From Bacteroidota bacterium (GTDB lineage Bacteria; Bacteroidota; Bacteroidia; Cytophagales; Cyclobacteriaceae): a stretch of DNA of 35,822 nt. The position numbers were made by a program, and so were the translations under genes. The first letter of the stretch is position 1. Every line of letters starts with the position of its first letter. This document shows, one piece after another, positions 16,678 through 25,140 of this stretch. The stretch lies in NCBI GenBank assembly GCA_024280115.1, contig JAJRQT010000200.1, positions 1 to 35,822 on the forward strand. The letters run 5' to 3'. Under the pieces are notes generated by a model. The model saw only the letters and a list, made by a program, of their open reading frames with translations, was not told where the DNA came from and did no database searches.

Positions 16678-18564
16678 ATGAGAATTTTTTGCTTTTTCGC
16701 ACTCTTGATTATGTCCATTGGGAGTTATCAAAACCAGGCATTTGGACAGGAAAATCCGTACGATTTGAAAGTGGGGCATCCGAGAATCATCATGACCAAA
16801 TACGATGAACTGGCGCTTCGTTTTACGATGATGGAAAACAGTCTTGCCGGTAAATTGAAAAATGAATTGAAAAAAGATGCGGATAATCTACTCGGCAGTA
16901 AAGACATAAAGTACAAGCTTGATCGCAGAAACACGATGCTTGACATAAGCCAGGAGTATCTTAAACGAATCCTGACTTTGTCCATGGCTTACAGGATTTT
17001 TGAAGATGACAAATATTCTGATGAAGCGATTGAACAAATGCTCCATGTCTGCACCTTTCCCGATTGGAATCCACAGCATTTTTTGGATGTTGCTGAGATG
17101 ACTACAGCACTGGCAATTGGTTATGATTGGAATTTCTATCATATGAATCTCAGGGAGCGGGAAACCATAAGAAACAAAATTGTGGAATATGGCTTGAAAC
17201 CCGGACTGGAAGTTTATCAAAATCCTGAAGACAAGCCAAATGTGTGGTATAAAATGAAAAATAATTGGAACCAGGTTTGTGCCGGGGGCTTAATTATGGG
17301 AGCACTTGCTGTTGGCGAAGATTTCCCGGATTTAAAGAATAATATGGTCTATCTGGCAGTTAAAAATCTGATTCCGACATTAGAATTGTATGAACCCGAT
17401 GGCGTTTGGTATGAAGGCCCGGCCTACTGGGGATATGCAAATTCTTACCTGGCCATGGCAATTTCTTCTCTTCAGTCAGCAATGGAACATGATTTTGGCC
17501 TTTCCGAAAGACCTGGTATTGATAAAACAGCTACTTTTTATGTGAATTCTGTGAGTCCTACTGGAGAGCTTTTCAATTTTGCCGATGCGAGTACCTCAAA
17601 ACAATCCATGAATTCGGCCTTGTTTTGGTTTAGTAAAAAATACAAATTATCCAATGTCTCTGCCTATTATAAAGAAATGCTGGAGAAAAACATCAATCCT
17701 TCAGATCCCGAATATGCTCAAGGCAGGGGACGCCTTTTTTATCTTGCATTGCCCTGGTTTGATGAAAAAGTAGATGGGAAAGTTGAGACACCGAGAGCAC
17801 AGTATTTTAGGGGGCTGGTAAATTTGTTGTTTTTACAAAGCCAGGAAGGTAGCCATGATGCGCTATACCTTGCGGCAAAAGGAGGAAAAGGCACTTTACA
17901 TCACCAACAATTGGATGTGGGGACATTTGTTATAGATGCAGATGGGGAACGTTGGGGAATTGATCTCGGTTCAGAAAATTATTTTCTTCCGGATTTTTTT
18001 GATAAATCTGTCGGAGGAACACGGTGGACCTACTACCGGAATACCAATAAAAGTCATAGTACCCTGGTTATTGGTGATGAAATTCAAAACCCTGACGGTG
18101 AGAGTAAAATAATTGATTTTGAAGGGGAAATAAATCAACCCTTTGGCATATTCGATTTATCAGAAATTTATCCCCCGGCCGTAAAAGTTGAAAGAGGGTT
18201 TAAACTTTTAAACGATGACCAGATATTGATAAGGGATGAAATATTGTTTGACGGAATCCCCAGCAGTATCAGATGGCAAATGATGACTGATGCAGGTGTA
18301 GAATTGAAAGGCAAGGAAGTAGTGCTTACTAAAAATGGCAAAAAGTTTTTCATTAGAGCATTTTCAGGAGAAGACATCGTTTTTCAGGTAGAACCTGCAA
18401 AAGCCTACCACAAGGAAGCTAAAGATAATGCCGGAAAAAGTCTTTTATTTTTTGAATTGAATAAAGGTTTGGACGAGGAAAAGATTGAGATTTCAGTAGT
18501 AATGGGTAAAAATATGGACGGCTTGAGTGACGTAATTGTCAAAAGCAAACTATCTTCCTGGTAA
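16678..18564 (+). CDS. Secreted heparinase II/III-family protein (putative polysaccharide lyase)
   Basis: The protein has a signal peptide (MRIFCFFALLIMSIGSYQNQAFGQ), an alpha/alpha-toroid from about residue 30 to 350, and a beta-sandwich domain. The toroid carries NNWNQVCAGGLIMGALAVGE and WYEGPAYWGYAN, typical of heparinase II/III-like proteins. The beta domain has LYLAAKGGKGTLHHQQLDVGTFVID and RWGIDLGSENY, corresponding to the family HxHLDxGSF catalytic/metal region, with Gln where His or Asn is commoner. The expected reaction is beta-elimination on uronic-acid polysaccharides, but the substrate cannot be told. I start at 16678 because the signal peptide begins there and an AGGAAG precedes it. 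The frame could begin at 16624 (18 more residues). GH127 and a lipoprotein follow on the same strand. Confidence 0.82.
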   Translation: MRIFCFFALLIMSIGSYQNQAFGQENPYDLKVGHPRIIMTKYDELALRFTMMENSLAGKLKNELKKDADNLLGSKDIKYKLDRRNTMLDISQEYLKRILTLSMAYRIFEDDKYSDEAIEQMLHVCTFPDWNPQHFLDVAEMTTALAIGYDWNFYHMNLRERETIRNKIVEYGLKPGLEVYQNPEDKPNVWYKMKNNWNQVCAGGLIMGALAVGEDFPDLKNNMVYLAVKNLIPTLELYEPDGVWYEGPAYWGYANSYLAMAISSLQSAMEHDFGLSERPGIDKTATFYVNSVSPTGELFNFADASTSKQSMNSALFWFSKKYKLSNVSAYYKEMLEKNINPSDPEYAQGRGRLFYLALPWFDEKVDGKVETPRAQYFRGLVNLLFLQSQEGSHDALYLAAKGGKGTLHHQQLDVGTFVIDADGERWGIDLGSENYFLPDFFDKSVGGTRWTYYRNTNKSHSTLVIGDEIQNPDGESKIIDFEGEINQPFGIFDLSEIYPPAVKVERGFKLLNDDQILIRDEILFDGIPSSIRWQMMTDAGVELKGKEVVLTKNGKKFFIRAFSGEDIVFQVEPAKAYHKEAKDNAGKSLLFFELNKGLDEEKIEISVVMGKNMDGLSDVIVKSKLSSW

Positions 18565-18581
18565 TAGCATTTTTTTATAAT

Positions 18582-18602
18582 AAACCTGAATCAGCAGGTT
18601 TT
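18582..18602 (+). terminator. Weak candidate terminator after the heparinase-like gene
   Basis: AAACCTG (18582-18588) and CAGGTTT (18595-18601) form a perfect 7-bp stem with a 6-nt loop, starting 17 bp after the stop codon. The 3' arm runs into TTTT only briefly, so termination would be inefficient. Confidence 0.4.
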
Positions 18603-18655
18603 CCTGTTCAATCTTGATTTTCATCTTTATTGATGGTTAAATTGTCTTTTAATTA

Positions 18656-18777
18656 GTGTCTGTCCATAAAGTCCGCTATCTTCGTTACGCTTGCTCTCAA
18701 AATGGTCATTTACTAAATGTAAACTCACATTTTTCGAACTACGCAAGCCTTGATAGCGAACTTTCTGAATCAGACAC
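18656..18777. repeat. 122-bp inverted-repeat element (MITE-like)
   Basis: The ends are perfect inverted repeats, GTGTCTG (18656-18662) and CAGACAC (18771-18777). Inside them AAAGTCCGCTATC (18668-18680) matches the reverse complement of GATAGCGAACTTT (18752-18764) at 12 of 13 positions, and GCTTGC/GCAAGC form a further inner pair. No transposase is encoded. It lies in the gap before the GH127 gene and is open in that gene's frame, creating a false 53-residue N-terminal extension. Confidence 0.75.
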
Positions 18778-18814
18778 CGAGTTGATAGTCAGACTCAAAT
18801 TAATTCATATCCAT

Positions 18815-20821
18815 ATGCTGATAAAAATTTCTATTCTTATTCAATTTGTTTTCATTTTTTCAATTGTCAATGCTCAAAAAATGAATGACTACCCCATCAC
18901 CCCGGTTTCTTTTACAAAAGTGAAGATCAATGATAATTTCTGGAAGCCAAGATTGGAAACCAATAGAAAAGTTACCATCCCTTATGATTTTCAAAAATGT
19001 GAAGAGACCGATCGCATACAGAACTTTGAAATTGCGGCGGGAATGAAAAAAGGTAAATTTTCCGGCATACGATTCAATGATTCCGATGTATTTAAAATTA
19101 TGGAAGGCGCAGCATATTCCCTGGCCAATCACCCTGATCCGGATCTTGAGAAATATCTTGATGACCTAATCGCCAAAATAGCCGGCGCCCAGGAAGATGA
19201 CGGCTATTTATATACGGCCCGTACAATTGATCCGGATCATCCTGCCAGGGATGCTGGAAAAGAAAGATGGTCCTACCTCGATCAAAGCCATGAACTCTAC
19301 AATGTCGGTCATATGTATGAAGCAGCTGTAGCTCATTTTCAGGCCACGGAAAAAAGGACCTTTCTCAATGTAGCTATTAAAAATGCCAATTTGATCGCAG
19401 ACACTTTTGGCCCCAATAAGCAATATGGAGTGCCCGGCCACCAGGAAATAGAGATTGGATTGGTAAAGCTTTACAGAGTAACAAGCGATGAAAAATACCT
19501 GAATCTGGCAAAGTATTTTCTCGATATCAGGGGACAACAGGTTGAAAATGTGCTTTATCCTCAGCGGCATGATATTTATTTGCAAAGCCATATTCCTGTT
19601 GTTGAGCAAAGCGAGGCGGTTGGTCATTCGGTGAGAGCAACTTATATGTATTCCGGAATGGCAGACGTCGCTGCAATTGTTGGGGATGAAAATTATATTA
19701 AGGCGATTGATAAAATATGGGAAAATGTTGTTCATAAAAAAATATATGTCACTGGAGGTATCGGCGCCCGGCATCGCGGAGAAGCCTTTGGTGATGACTA
19801 TGAATTGCCAAATAAAACAGCCTATAACGAAACCTGCGCTGCAATTGCAAATTGTATGTGGAATCACCGCATGTTTTTGCTGAAAGGTAATGCAGGGTAT
19901 TATGATGTATTGGAGCGTACATTGTACAATGGTCTTTTATCGGGAATTTCTATTGAAGGAGATAAATTTTTCTACCCCAACCCTTTAGCATGTGATGCCA
20001 ACTATTCGTTCAACCAGGGGGCATTAACCAGAAAACCATGGTTCGATTGCTCCTGTTGCCCTGCAAATATCGTCAGGTTTTTACCTTCATTGCCAGGGTA
20101 TATTTATGCGACCAAAGATGATAATTTATTTGTGAATTTATATATGAGCAATGAAGCTGAAATAGAAATTGCTAAGCAATCCGTGCATATTATTCAAACT
20201 TCCAATTACCCATGGGATGGTGAAATATCCATTGAGGTAATTCCCGAAAAAACTTTGAAATTTAACTTGAAATTGAGAATCCCCGGATGGGCCCAAAATC
20301 AACCTCTCCCCGGTGATTTGTACAATTTCATTAAAAAAAGTGACGCCGGAGTAATTGCTACACTCAATGCTGAAAATATAGCATTGGAGATAGAAAACGG
20401 GTATTTAACCATTGAAAATAGGTGGAAAAAAGGAGATGTCGTGAAATTGATTTTACCAATGGATGTCAGGCTTGTGGAGAGTAGTGAAAAGGTAATTGAA
20501 AACAGAAACAGGGTAGCGATAGAACGCGGACCGGTGGTTTATTGTGTAGAAGGCGTTGATAATATGGGAGAGGTATTTAATTTGTTGATGCCGGAAAATA
20601 CACCTACCAATACACAATGGAAAGGAGATCTTTTAGGAGGTATAAATATTATCAAAGCAGAAGTACCCTCGTTTGCAGTTGTTAATAATGGAGCGAAGGT
20701 AGTTACAGAAAATCATCATTTAATTGCAATTCCGTATTATGCATGGTCGCACAGGGGTATTGGAGAAATGGCCGTGTGGCTTCCGATAAAGGTGAAAAAA
20801 ATTGAAATAACAGCGTATTAA
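18815..20821 (+). CDS. Glycoside hydrolase family 127 (beta-L-arabinofuranosidase-like)
   Basis: Family GH127 releases L-arabinofuranose from oligosaccharides by a Zn-bound Cys nucleophile. All the active-site features I know from the Bifidobacterium enzyme HypBA1 are present at nearly the same positions: Glu323 in GEAFGDDYELPN, Glu339 and Cys341 in NETCAAIANC, and Cys414-Cys415 in DCSCCPANIVRFL. The mature protein opens YPITPVSFTKVKINDNFWKPR. I use the ATG at 18815, giving 668 residues, because a signal peptide (MLIKISILIQFVFIFSIVNAQ) starts there. The frame remains open back to a GTG at 18656, but that part is the inverted-repeat element. The lipoprotein gene begins 21 bp downstream, so they are co-transcribed. 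GH127 also includes other specificities, so the substrate is not certain. Confidence 0.9.
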   Translation: MLIKISILIQFVFIFSIVNAQKMNDYPITPVSFTKVKINDNFWKPRLETNRKVTIPYDFQKCEETDRIQNFEIAAGMKKGKFSGIRFNDSDVFKIMEGAAYSLANHPDPDLEKYLDDLIAKIAGAQEDDGYLYTARTIDPDHPARDAGKERWSYLDQSHELYNVGHMYEAAVAHFQATEKRTFLNVAIKNANLIADTFGPNKQYGVPGHQEIEIGLVKLYRVTSDEKYLNLAKYFLDIRGQQVENVLYPQRHDIYLQSHIPVVEQSEAVGHSVRATYMYSGMADVAAIVGDENYIKAIDKIWENVVHKKIYVTGGIGARHRGEAFGDDYELPNKTAYNETCAAIANCMWNHRMFLLKGNAGYYDVLERTLYNGLLSGISIEGDKFFYPNPLACDANYSFNQGALTRKPWFDCSCCPANIVRFLPSLPGYIYATKDDNLFVNLYMSNEAEIEIAKQSVHIIQTSNYPWDGEISIEVIPEKTLKFNLKLRIPGWAQNQPLPGDLYNFIKKSDAGVIATLNAENIALEIENGYLTIENRWKKGDVVKLILPMDVRLVESSEKVIENRNRVAIERGPVVYCVEGVDNMGEVFNLLMPENTPTNTQWKGDLLGGINIIKAEVPSFAVVNNGAKVVTENHHLIAIPYYAWSHRGIGEMAVWLPIKVKKIEITAY

Positions 20822-20842
20822 TTTTATAAATAACTTTTTAGC

Positions 20843-22456
20843 ATGACAATAAAATATCTTTTTATACCGGCACTTCTGATTTTATCAGCCTGTTCAGATA
20901 AATCTTCATATCAATTAACAAATGGAGATATTCAATTAATTGAAAAATCAAAGCAAAATGGAGCCTTGGCAAATGATGGTTTTGTTAAATGTCAGAATTA
21001 CACAACAGCCTGGTTGCAGTTAGCAGATCCTAAATCAGGCTTGATCCCGAGGAACATTGATAGCGGAAAAGACTTCTGGAATGCCAGGGACGCCGCAGCG
21101 GATAACTATCCATTCATGGTGCTGACGTCATTTTTTGTAGATGAAGAATTATTCAACGGGAAAATGATGGACATGCTGAATTCGGAAAGAAAGCTCACAT
21201 CACGTGTTAAATCTATGCCGGATACTTATTCATTTTCCAAAGAAGGGTTCCTGAATGAAGAGATAAATATGGGGAAAATTGTGTTTGGTACTTCAGAATA
21301 TATAAAAGACGGTTTACTTCCCTTGACGGAATGGTTGGGGAAAAGCCCCTGGTCAGAAAGAATGATTGAGATGCTATACGATCTGAATGAAGCAATTGAT
21401 GTCGCTGATGGATTAAAAAAAGATTTTGGCCGTGCCGCAAAAGAAGAGGTAAATGGCGAATTACTCCAGATACTTTCGAGAATTTATTGGATGACAGGTG
21501 ATGAAAAACTTCTTAACTGGGCCATAGAGATAGGTGATTATTACCTATTGGGAGATCATCACCCCACTAAAAACCTAGAATATTTAAGACTTCGGGATCA
21601 TGGATGTGAGCTGATATCCGGGCTTTGCGAATTGTATGTGACCACCAGTTTTGCCAATACTGCTAAAAAGTTGGAGTATCAGCAACCGCTGTATGACATG
21701 CTCGACAGAATACTGGAGGTAGGCAGAAATGAAGACGGAATGTTTTATGACGGTATAAATCCAATTACCGGAGAAATAAAGCAGGAGCGGATAGCGGATA
21801 CCTGGGGATATACACTCAACGGCTATTATTCAGTTTACCTGGTTGATGGGAAAGAGGAATATAAAGACGCTGTATTAAAAATATTCAGCAACCTGGACAA
21901 GTATAAAAGTTTTGATTGGGAAAATGGGAGTTCTGACGGCTATGCAGATGCTATAGAGAGTGCGCTCAATCTTTACAACAGAATACCAGATCCCAGGGTT
22001 GCAGACTGGATAGATAGTGAAATTCAGGTGATGTGGGGCAAACAAAAAGAAAGCGGCATCATTGAGGGCTGGCATGGGGATGGTAATTTTGCCCGGACCA
22101 CTATCATGTACAACTTGTGGAAGAGCAAGGGATTATATGCCAAACCATGGAGAGATGATTTGATATTGGGAGCCGAGCAAAAAGGAGATTCCCTGCTTCT
22201 GACCATAAAGACGGATAAGCCGTGGAACGGCAAATTGTATTTTGATAAAAAGAGGTACAAAGAAAACATGCATCTTCCCATGGACTGGCCGAGAATCAAC
22301 CAGTTCCCGGAGTGGTTTACGGTGGAGCCGGGAAGAGAGTATCATTTTATTGATCTCAATAAACAAACTTCCAGCATATTTACCCCAAAAGAGTTGCTCG
22401 AAGGGATTTCAATAAATTTAGCCGATAGCAATTTTTCAAATTTCATCGTCTTCTAA
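20843..22456 (+). CDS. Lipoprotein, putative alpha/alpha-toroid glycosidase-like protein
   Basis: I do not recognise a named family. The 537 residues start with a lipoprotein signal ending ILSAC (Cys17). Residues of about 30-430 are mainly helical and repeat pairs such as LLQILSRIYWMTGDEKLLNWAIEIGDYYLL and ADTWGYTLNGYYSVYLVDGKEEYKDAVLKIF. This spacing fits six-hairpin (alpha/alpha) toroid enzymes of the GH88/GH105/GH127 kind. Conserved-looking polar positions include NARDAAADNYPFM, LRDHGCELISGL and GDGNFARTTIMY. A C-terminal beta-rich region (about 440-537) follows. It is 21 bp after GH127, so it probably acts on the same glycan at the cell surface. Enzymatic activity is inference. Confidence 0.7.
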   Translation: MTIKYLFIPALLILSACSDKSSYQLTNGDIQLIEKSKQNGALANDGFVKCQNYTTAWLQLADPKSGLIPRNIDSGKDFWNARDAAADNYPFMVLTSFFVDEELFNGKMMDMLNSERKLTSRVKSMPDTYSFSKEGFLNEEINMGKIVFGTSEYIKDGLLPLTEWLGKSPWSERMIEMLYDLNEAIDVADGLKKDFGRAAKEEVNGELLQILSRIYWMTGDEKLLNWAIEIGDYYLLGDHHPTKNLEYLRLRDHGCELISGLCELYVTTSFANTAKKLEYQQPLYDMLDRILEVGRNEDGMFYDGINPITGEIKQERIADTWGYTLNGYYSVYLVDGKEEYKDAVLKIFSNLDKYKSFDWENGSSDGYADAIESALNLYNRIPDPRVADWIDSEIQVMWGKQKESGIIEGWHGDGNFARTTIMYNLWKSKGLYAKPWRDDLILGAEQKGDSLLLTIKTDKPWNGKLYFDKKRYKENMHLPMDWPRINQFPEWFTVEPGREYHFIDLNKQTSSIFTPKELLEGISINLADSNFSNFIVF

Positions 22457-22468
22457 ATCAGTACAAGC

Positions 22469-22626
22469 GCCCCCGCTGTTCGGAGTCTTCGAACTTCGAA
22501 CTTTACCCTCCACTCGTCCTCGTTTGAGCGATAGCGGAAACGAGGACGAAATGGAAGGGAGCAATTGTATTGCGGGGTATCAGTGTGCAGATTAAATATG
22601 AAAAGATAAAAAGCCTGGCGAGATTT
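22469..22626. repeat. Tandem intergenic repeat, unit 1, with two hairpins
   Basis: The unit opens with 26 bp (22469-22494) shared with unit 2 at 25 of 26 positions. It contains hairpin A, TTCGGAGT-CTTCGA-ACTTCGAA (22479-22500, one G-U pair). Hairpin B is a perfect 12-bp stem TCGTCCTCGTTT / AAACGAGGACGA (22514-22549) with loop GAGCGATAGCGG, extended by CCCTCCA/TGGAAGGG. It ends with AAATATGAAAAG and AAAAGCCTGG, also echoed in unit 2. Confidence 0.75.
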
Positions 22627-22778
22627 GCCCCCGCTATTCGGAGTCTTCGAACCCCACTGGTCTTAGGTTAAGCGTAGCGATCCTAAGACCTTGCTACAGA
22701 AAAAGTGTCTGCTCGTAAACTATAGTACAGAAAGAAAATATGAAATGAGAAAAGAAGCCTGGTAATCGCCGGGATTTT
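22627..22778. repeat. Tandem intergenic repeat, unit 2, with a different but intact stem
   Basis: The first 26 bp (22627-22652) match unit 1 except one base, and the tail AAATATGAAATGAG...AAGCCTGG also matches. Hairpin B here is GGTCTTAGG / CCTAAGACC (22659-22690), a perfect 9-bp stem unrelated in sequence to that of unit 1. Its loop has the similar core AAGCGTAGCGA. Hairpin A is broken after GAAC. The unit is offset exactly 158 bp from unit 1. Confidence 0.7.
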
Positions 22779-23021
22779 GTCTGAACTATGATTGGTTTGA
22801 TTATAAGATAACTATGATTTCTAGTAGATAGTAAATCATACAAATTTCAACTGTATCTCATCGTGGAAAATGATGCCTTTCATACAGCTAAGATCATTGC
22901 AGATACCAAGAGATGCCGGAATAAATCCGGCAATTATCTGCAATTGCAAATTGAATACCTCCTTTAAAATTAATGTTTTACAAAAAGGAGATTGCTGTGC
23001 CACATTGACAAAAGCCAATAA
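22779..23021. other. Intergenic region downstream of the persulfide dioxygenase gene
   Basis: No convincing gene is present. A 60-codon frame (22836-23018, minus) is the same frame as the preceding gene continued past its TAA; it has only a TTG start and no recognised family. A short GC-rich hairpin GCCGGA-ATAAA-TCCGGC lies at 22915-22931 and could be a transcript end structure. Confidence 0.35.
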
Positions 23022-24449
23022 TTAGCTCTCCATTTTCGCCAATTTTTCTTTCCTCAACATTGTCGGGCATTTTCCAGCTATTAAGGGGACTTCTGGCAAC
23101 AAGTGGATTTTATCAAATCCCTCATGTACGTTGATTATATTTTTTATTCCATTGTTAAGTAAAATGGAGGCTGCAATCATAGATCGATATCCTCCGGCGC
23201 AATGAATTAAATATTTGTTTTCAGGATTTAATTCATGCAATTTATTTTCCAATTCCACCAAGGAAATATTGATTGCCCCTGCTACATGTTCGGCTTCTGC
23301 TTCTGTACTTCTCCTTACATCCAATACCTCGTACCCGTTGTTGACATAATTCATCATTTCTACCGGTTCAATGGATGTGATCATTTGAACGGGATTTCCT
23401 GAATTCAGCCATGAATCAAATCCACCTTCCAGATAGCCTAAAACATTTTCAAAACCAACCCTGGCCAATCGTAAAACAGATTCATATTCTTTTCCGGGTT
23501 CTGTAATCAAAACCAGCGGTTTGTCAATAGGGATTAGTGATCCTACCCATATTGCATACTGACCATTCAGGGGTATATTAATAGAATCCTCGATTGAACC
23601 ATTTTCAAACAGATTTTCATCCCTGGTATCCAAAACCAGGGCGCCATTGCGAATCGCGGATTCGAACTCATTAACCTTTATGGCTTTTAAGTTCCGTTCC
23701 ATTACCTCATCTATATTTTGATATCCCTCACGGTTAATTCTCGCATTTTCAGGGAAATATGCAGGAGGCGGGGCAATACCATCTGTAACCACTTCGACAA
23801 ATTGCTCTTTTGTCATTGGCTGAAGCGCGTAGTTAAATTTGCGCTGCGCTCCTATTGTGGATACCGTTTCATCACTCATATTCTTCCCACATTGCGATCC
23901 TGCTCCATGACCAGGGTAAACCGTGACTTCATCAGAGAGCGGAAGAATCTTACTTTGCAGCGAATCATATAGCAAACCGGCGAGATCCTCTTTGGTCAGG
24001 TCAGTCTTTACTGCGAGATCCGGTCTGCCAACATCTCCAATAAACAACGTATCACCAGTAAAAACAGCGCTATCTTTCCCATCTTCATCAATCAGCAAAT
24101 ATGTACTTGATTCCCTAGTGTGACCGGGAGTATGCAGTAGTTGGAATTCGACATTGCCAAGTTCAAACCGCTCGCCATCCTCTGCGATGTAGCTGGAATA
24201 ATTGGGTTCGGCAGTCGGGCCAAAGATCAATTTAGCTCCGGTCTTTTTTGCCAGATCGAGGTGGCCTGAGACAAAATCGGCATGAAAATGTGTCTCCATG
24301 ACATATTTTAATCGAGCCCCTCGCTTTTCCAATAACTCAAGGTAAGGCTCGGTCTCTCTCACCGGATCAATTATAGCAGCTTCTCCATCTGACTCAATGT
24401 AATAAGCAGCCTCTGCCAGGCATCCTGTGTATAGTTGCTCTACGTACAT
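23022..24449 (-). CDS. Persulfide dioxygenase-rhodanese fusion (MBL fold)
   Basis: This 475-residue cytoplasmic protein oxidises persulfides to sulfite and handles sulfane sulfur. The metallo-beta-lactamase domain (1-250) has THFHADFVSGH (His54, His56, Asp58, His63), GHTRESS, FTGDTLFIGDVGRPDL and VYPGHGAGSQCG, the ETHE1/CstB/Blh pattern for a mononuclear iron site. Two rhodanese domains follow. The first (about 265-360, VLDTRDENLFENGSIEDSINIP) has no Cys in its loop and is probably structural. The second (about 370-460) has the active loop HCAGGYRS (Cys417). No signal peptide was seen. It is 169 bp downstream of an ArsR-family gene on the same strand, which suggests sulfide/persulfide-responsive control. 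Confidence 0.9.
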   Translation of the reverse strand: MYVEQLYTGCLAEAAYYIESDGEAAIIDPVRETEPYLELLEKRGARLKYVMETHFHADFVSGHLDLAKKTGAKLIFGPTAEPNYSSYIAEDGERFELGNVEFQLLHTPGHTRESSTYLLIDEDGKDSAVFTGDTLFIGDVGRPDLAVKTDLTKEDLAGLLYDSLQSKILPLSDEVTVYPGHGAGSQCGKNMSDETVSTIGAQRKFNYALQPMTKEQFVEVVTDGIAPPPAYFPENARINREGYQNIDEVMERNLKAIKVNEFESAIRNGALVLDTRDENLFENGSIEDSINIPLNGQYAIWVGSLIPIDKPLVLITEPGKEYESVLRLARVGFENVLGYLEGGFDSWLNSGNPVQMITSIEPVEMMNYVNNGYEVLDVRRSTEAEAEHVAGAINISLVELENKLHELNPENKYLIHCAGGYRSMIAASILLNNGIKNIINVHEGFDKIHLLPEVPLIAGKCPTMLRKEKLAKMES

Positions 24450-24580
24450 AATTGGATTGTTTTTGTGTTTAAATAAATTTGGTAGAAACTTTTTATTGCT
24501 GAACTAATGAGTTGGGTTTTGGATTTTCAGAGAATACATTTAATCTTCCCCATAATGGTCAAAGTCTGAATATTGCTCAT

Positions 24581-24616
24581 GATCAGCTTATAACCTTTAG
24601 CTTATAATAGCCGATC
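24581..24616. repeat. 36-bp imperfect palindrome with internal direct repeat after the ArsR gene
   Basis: GATC ends (24581-24584, 24613-24616) enclose two copies of AGCTTATAA (24585-24593 and 24599-24607), 14 bp apart. The GATCAGCT and TAGCCGATC ends can pair with one bulge. It lies directly after the repressor stop and before the dioxygenase gene, so it could be a weak terminator, a second operator or neither. Confidence 0.3.
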
Positions 24617-24618
24617 AT

Positions 24619-24951
24619 TTAAATCAATTCACATTTATTCATACATGAAATTACGGTAATAACCTCCTTCAATTTAAGAAAGTAATACATGTTTTTCCCC
24701 TCTCTCACATTGCCAAGTATTCCGGACAACTTCATATTTGAAAGGTGGTGAGAAGTCAGTGATTGTTCGGAATTTAATAATTTACAGATATCATTGACAC
24801 AAAGTTTTCCATTGGTTACAAGCAAACTTATGATGCTAATTCGCAATGGATGCGCGATGGTTTTCAAAATAAATGCCACCTGCTCCATCTTTTCAGGATC
24901 GAGATTATTGATTATCTCCTTATCATTTAATTGTATTTCTTCTACTTTCAT
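24619..24951 (-). CDS. ArsR-family repressor, probable thiol/persulfide sensor
   Basis: The 110-residue winged-helix protein has the ArsR core AHPLRISIISLL (33-44), the recognition helix QSLTSHHLSNMKLSGIL (63-79) and the wing VREGKNMYYFLK (82-93). It has four cysteines: Cys51 and Cys56 in LCVNDICKLL, and Cys103 and Cys107 at the C-terminus. SqrR and BigR, the known persulfide-sensing ArsR proteins, form a disulfide/tetrasulfide between one Cys in alpha-2 and one in alpha-5. Cys56 and Cys103 or Cys107 lie in the equivalent places. The neighbour encodes a persulfide dioxygenase and a palindromic operator lies just upstream. Metal sensing is the alternative, but the classic ELCVC metal motif is not intact. 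Confidence 0.85.
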   Translation of the reverse strand: MKVEEIQLNDKEIINNLDPEKMEQVAFILKTIAHPLRISIISLLVTNGKLCVNDICKLLNSEQSLTSHHLSNMKLSGILGNVREGKNMYYFLKLKEVITVISCMNKCELI

Positions 24952-24984
24952 CTTTGCTATGGGAATTGATTACAAGTATATACG

Positions 24985-25005
24985 CAAACATATGAACATA
25001 TGTTT
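24985..25005 (-). promoter_or_regulatory. ArsR operator overlapping the -7 box
   Basis: AAACATATG-AA-CATATGTTT (24986-25005) is a perfect 9-2-9 inverted repeat, the right form for a dimeric winged-helix repressor. On the minus strand TATGTTTG (24985-24992) inside it matches the -7 consensus TAnnTTTG, 34 bp before the repressor ATG. Binding would block this promoter. The site also lies 136 bp upstream of the plus-strand FAD oxidoreductase gene. Confidence 0.65.
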
Positions 25006-25140
25006 ATATATAAAAGTATAATTATGAAAAATACCGCATTATTAGATTATTCCACTGGGTAAAAAATGTATTCATCTGAATTTATGTATTTTTATCTTTA
25101 GATATTTAACAGGCAATGCATCATTCATATAAATGATATA

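Noticed and set aside
18656..18814. N-terminal extension of GH127
   Set aside because: It is encoded by the inverted-repeat element and precedes a clear signal peptide.
22836..23018. 60-codon minus-strand frame as an independent gene
   Set aside because: Only a TTG start, no recognised family, and it is merely the continuation of the upstream gene's frame.
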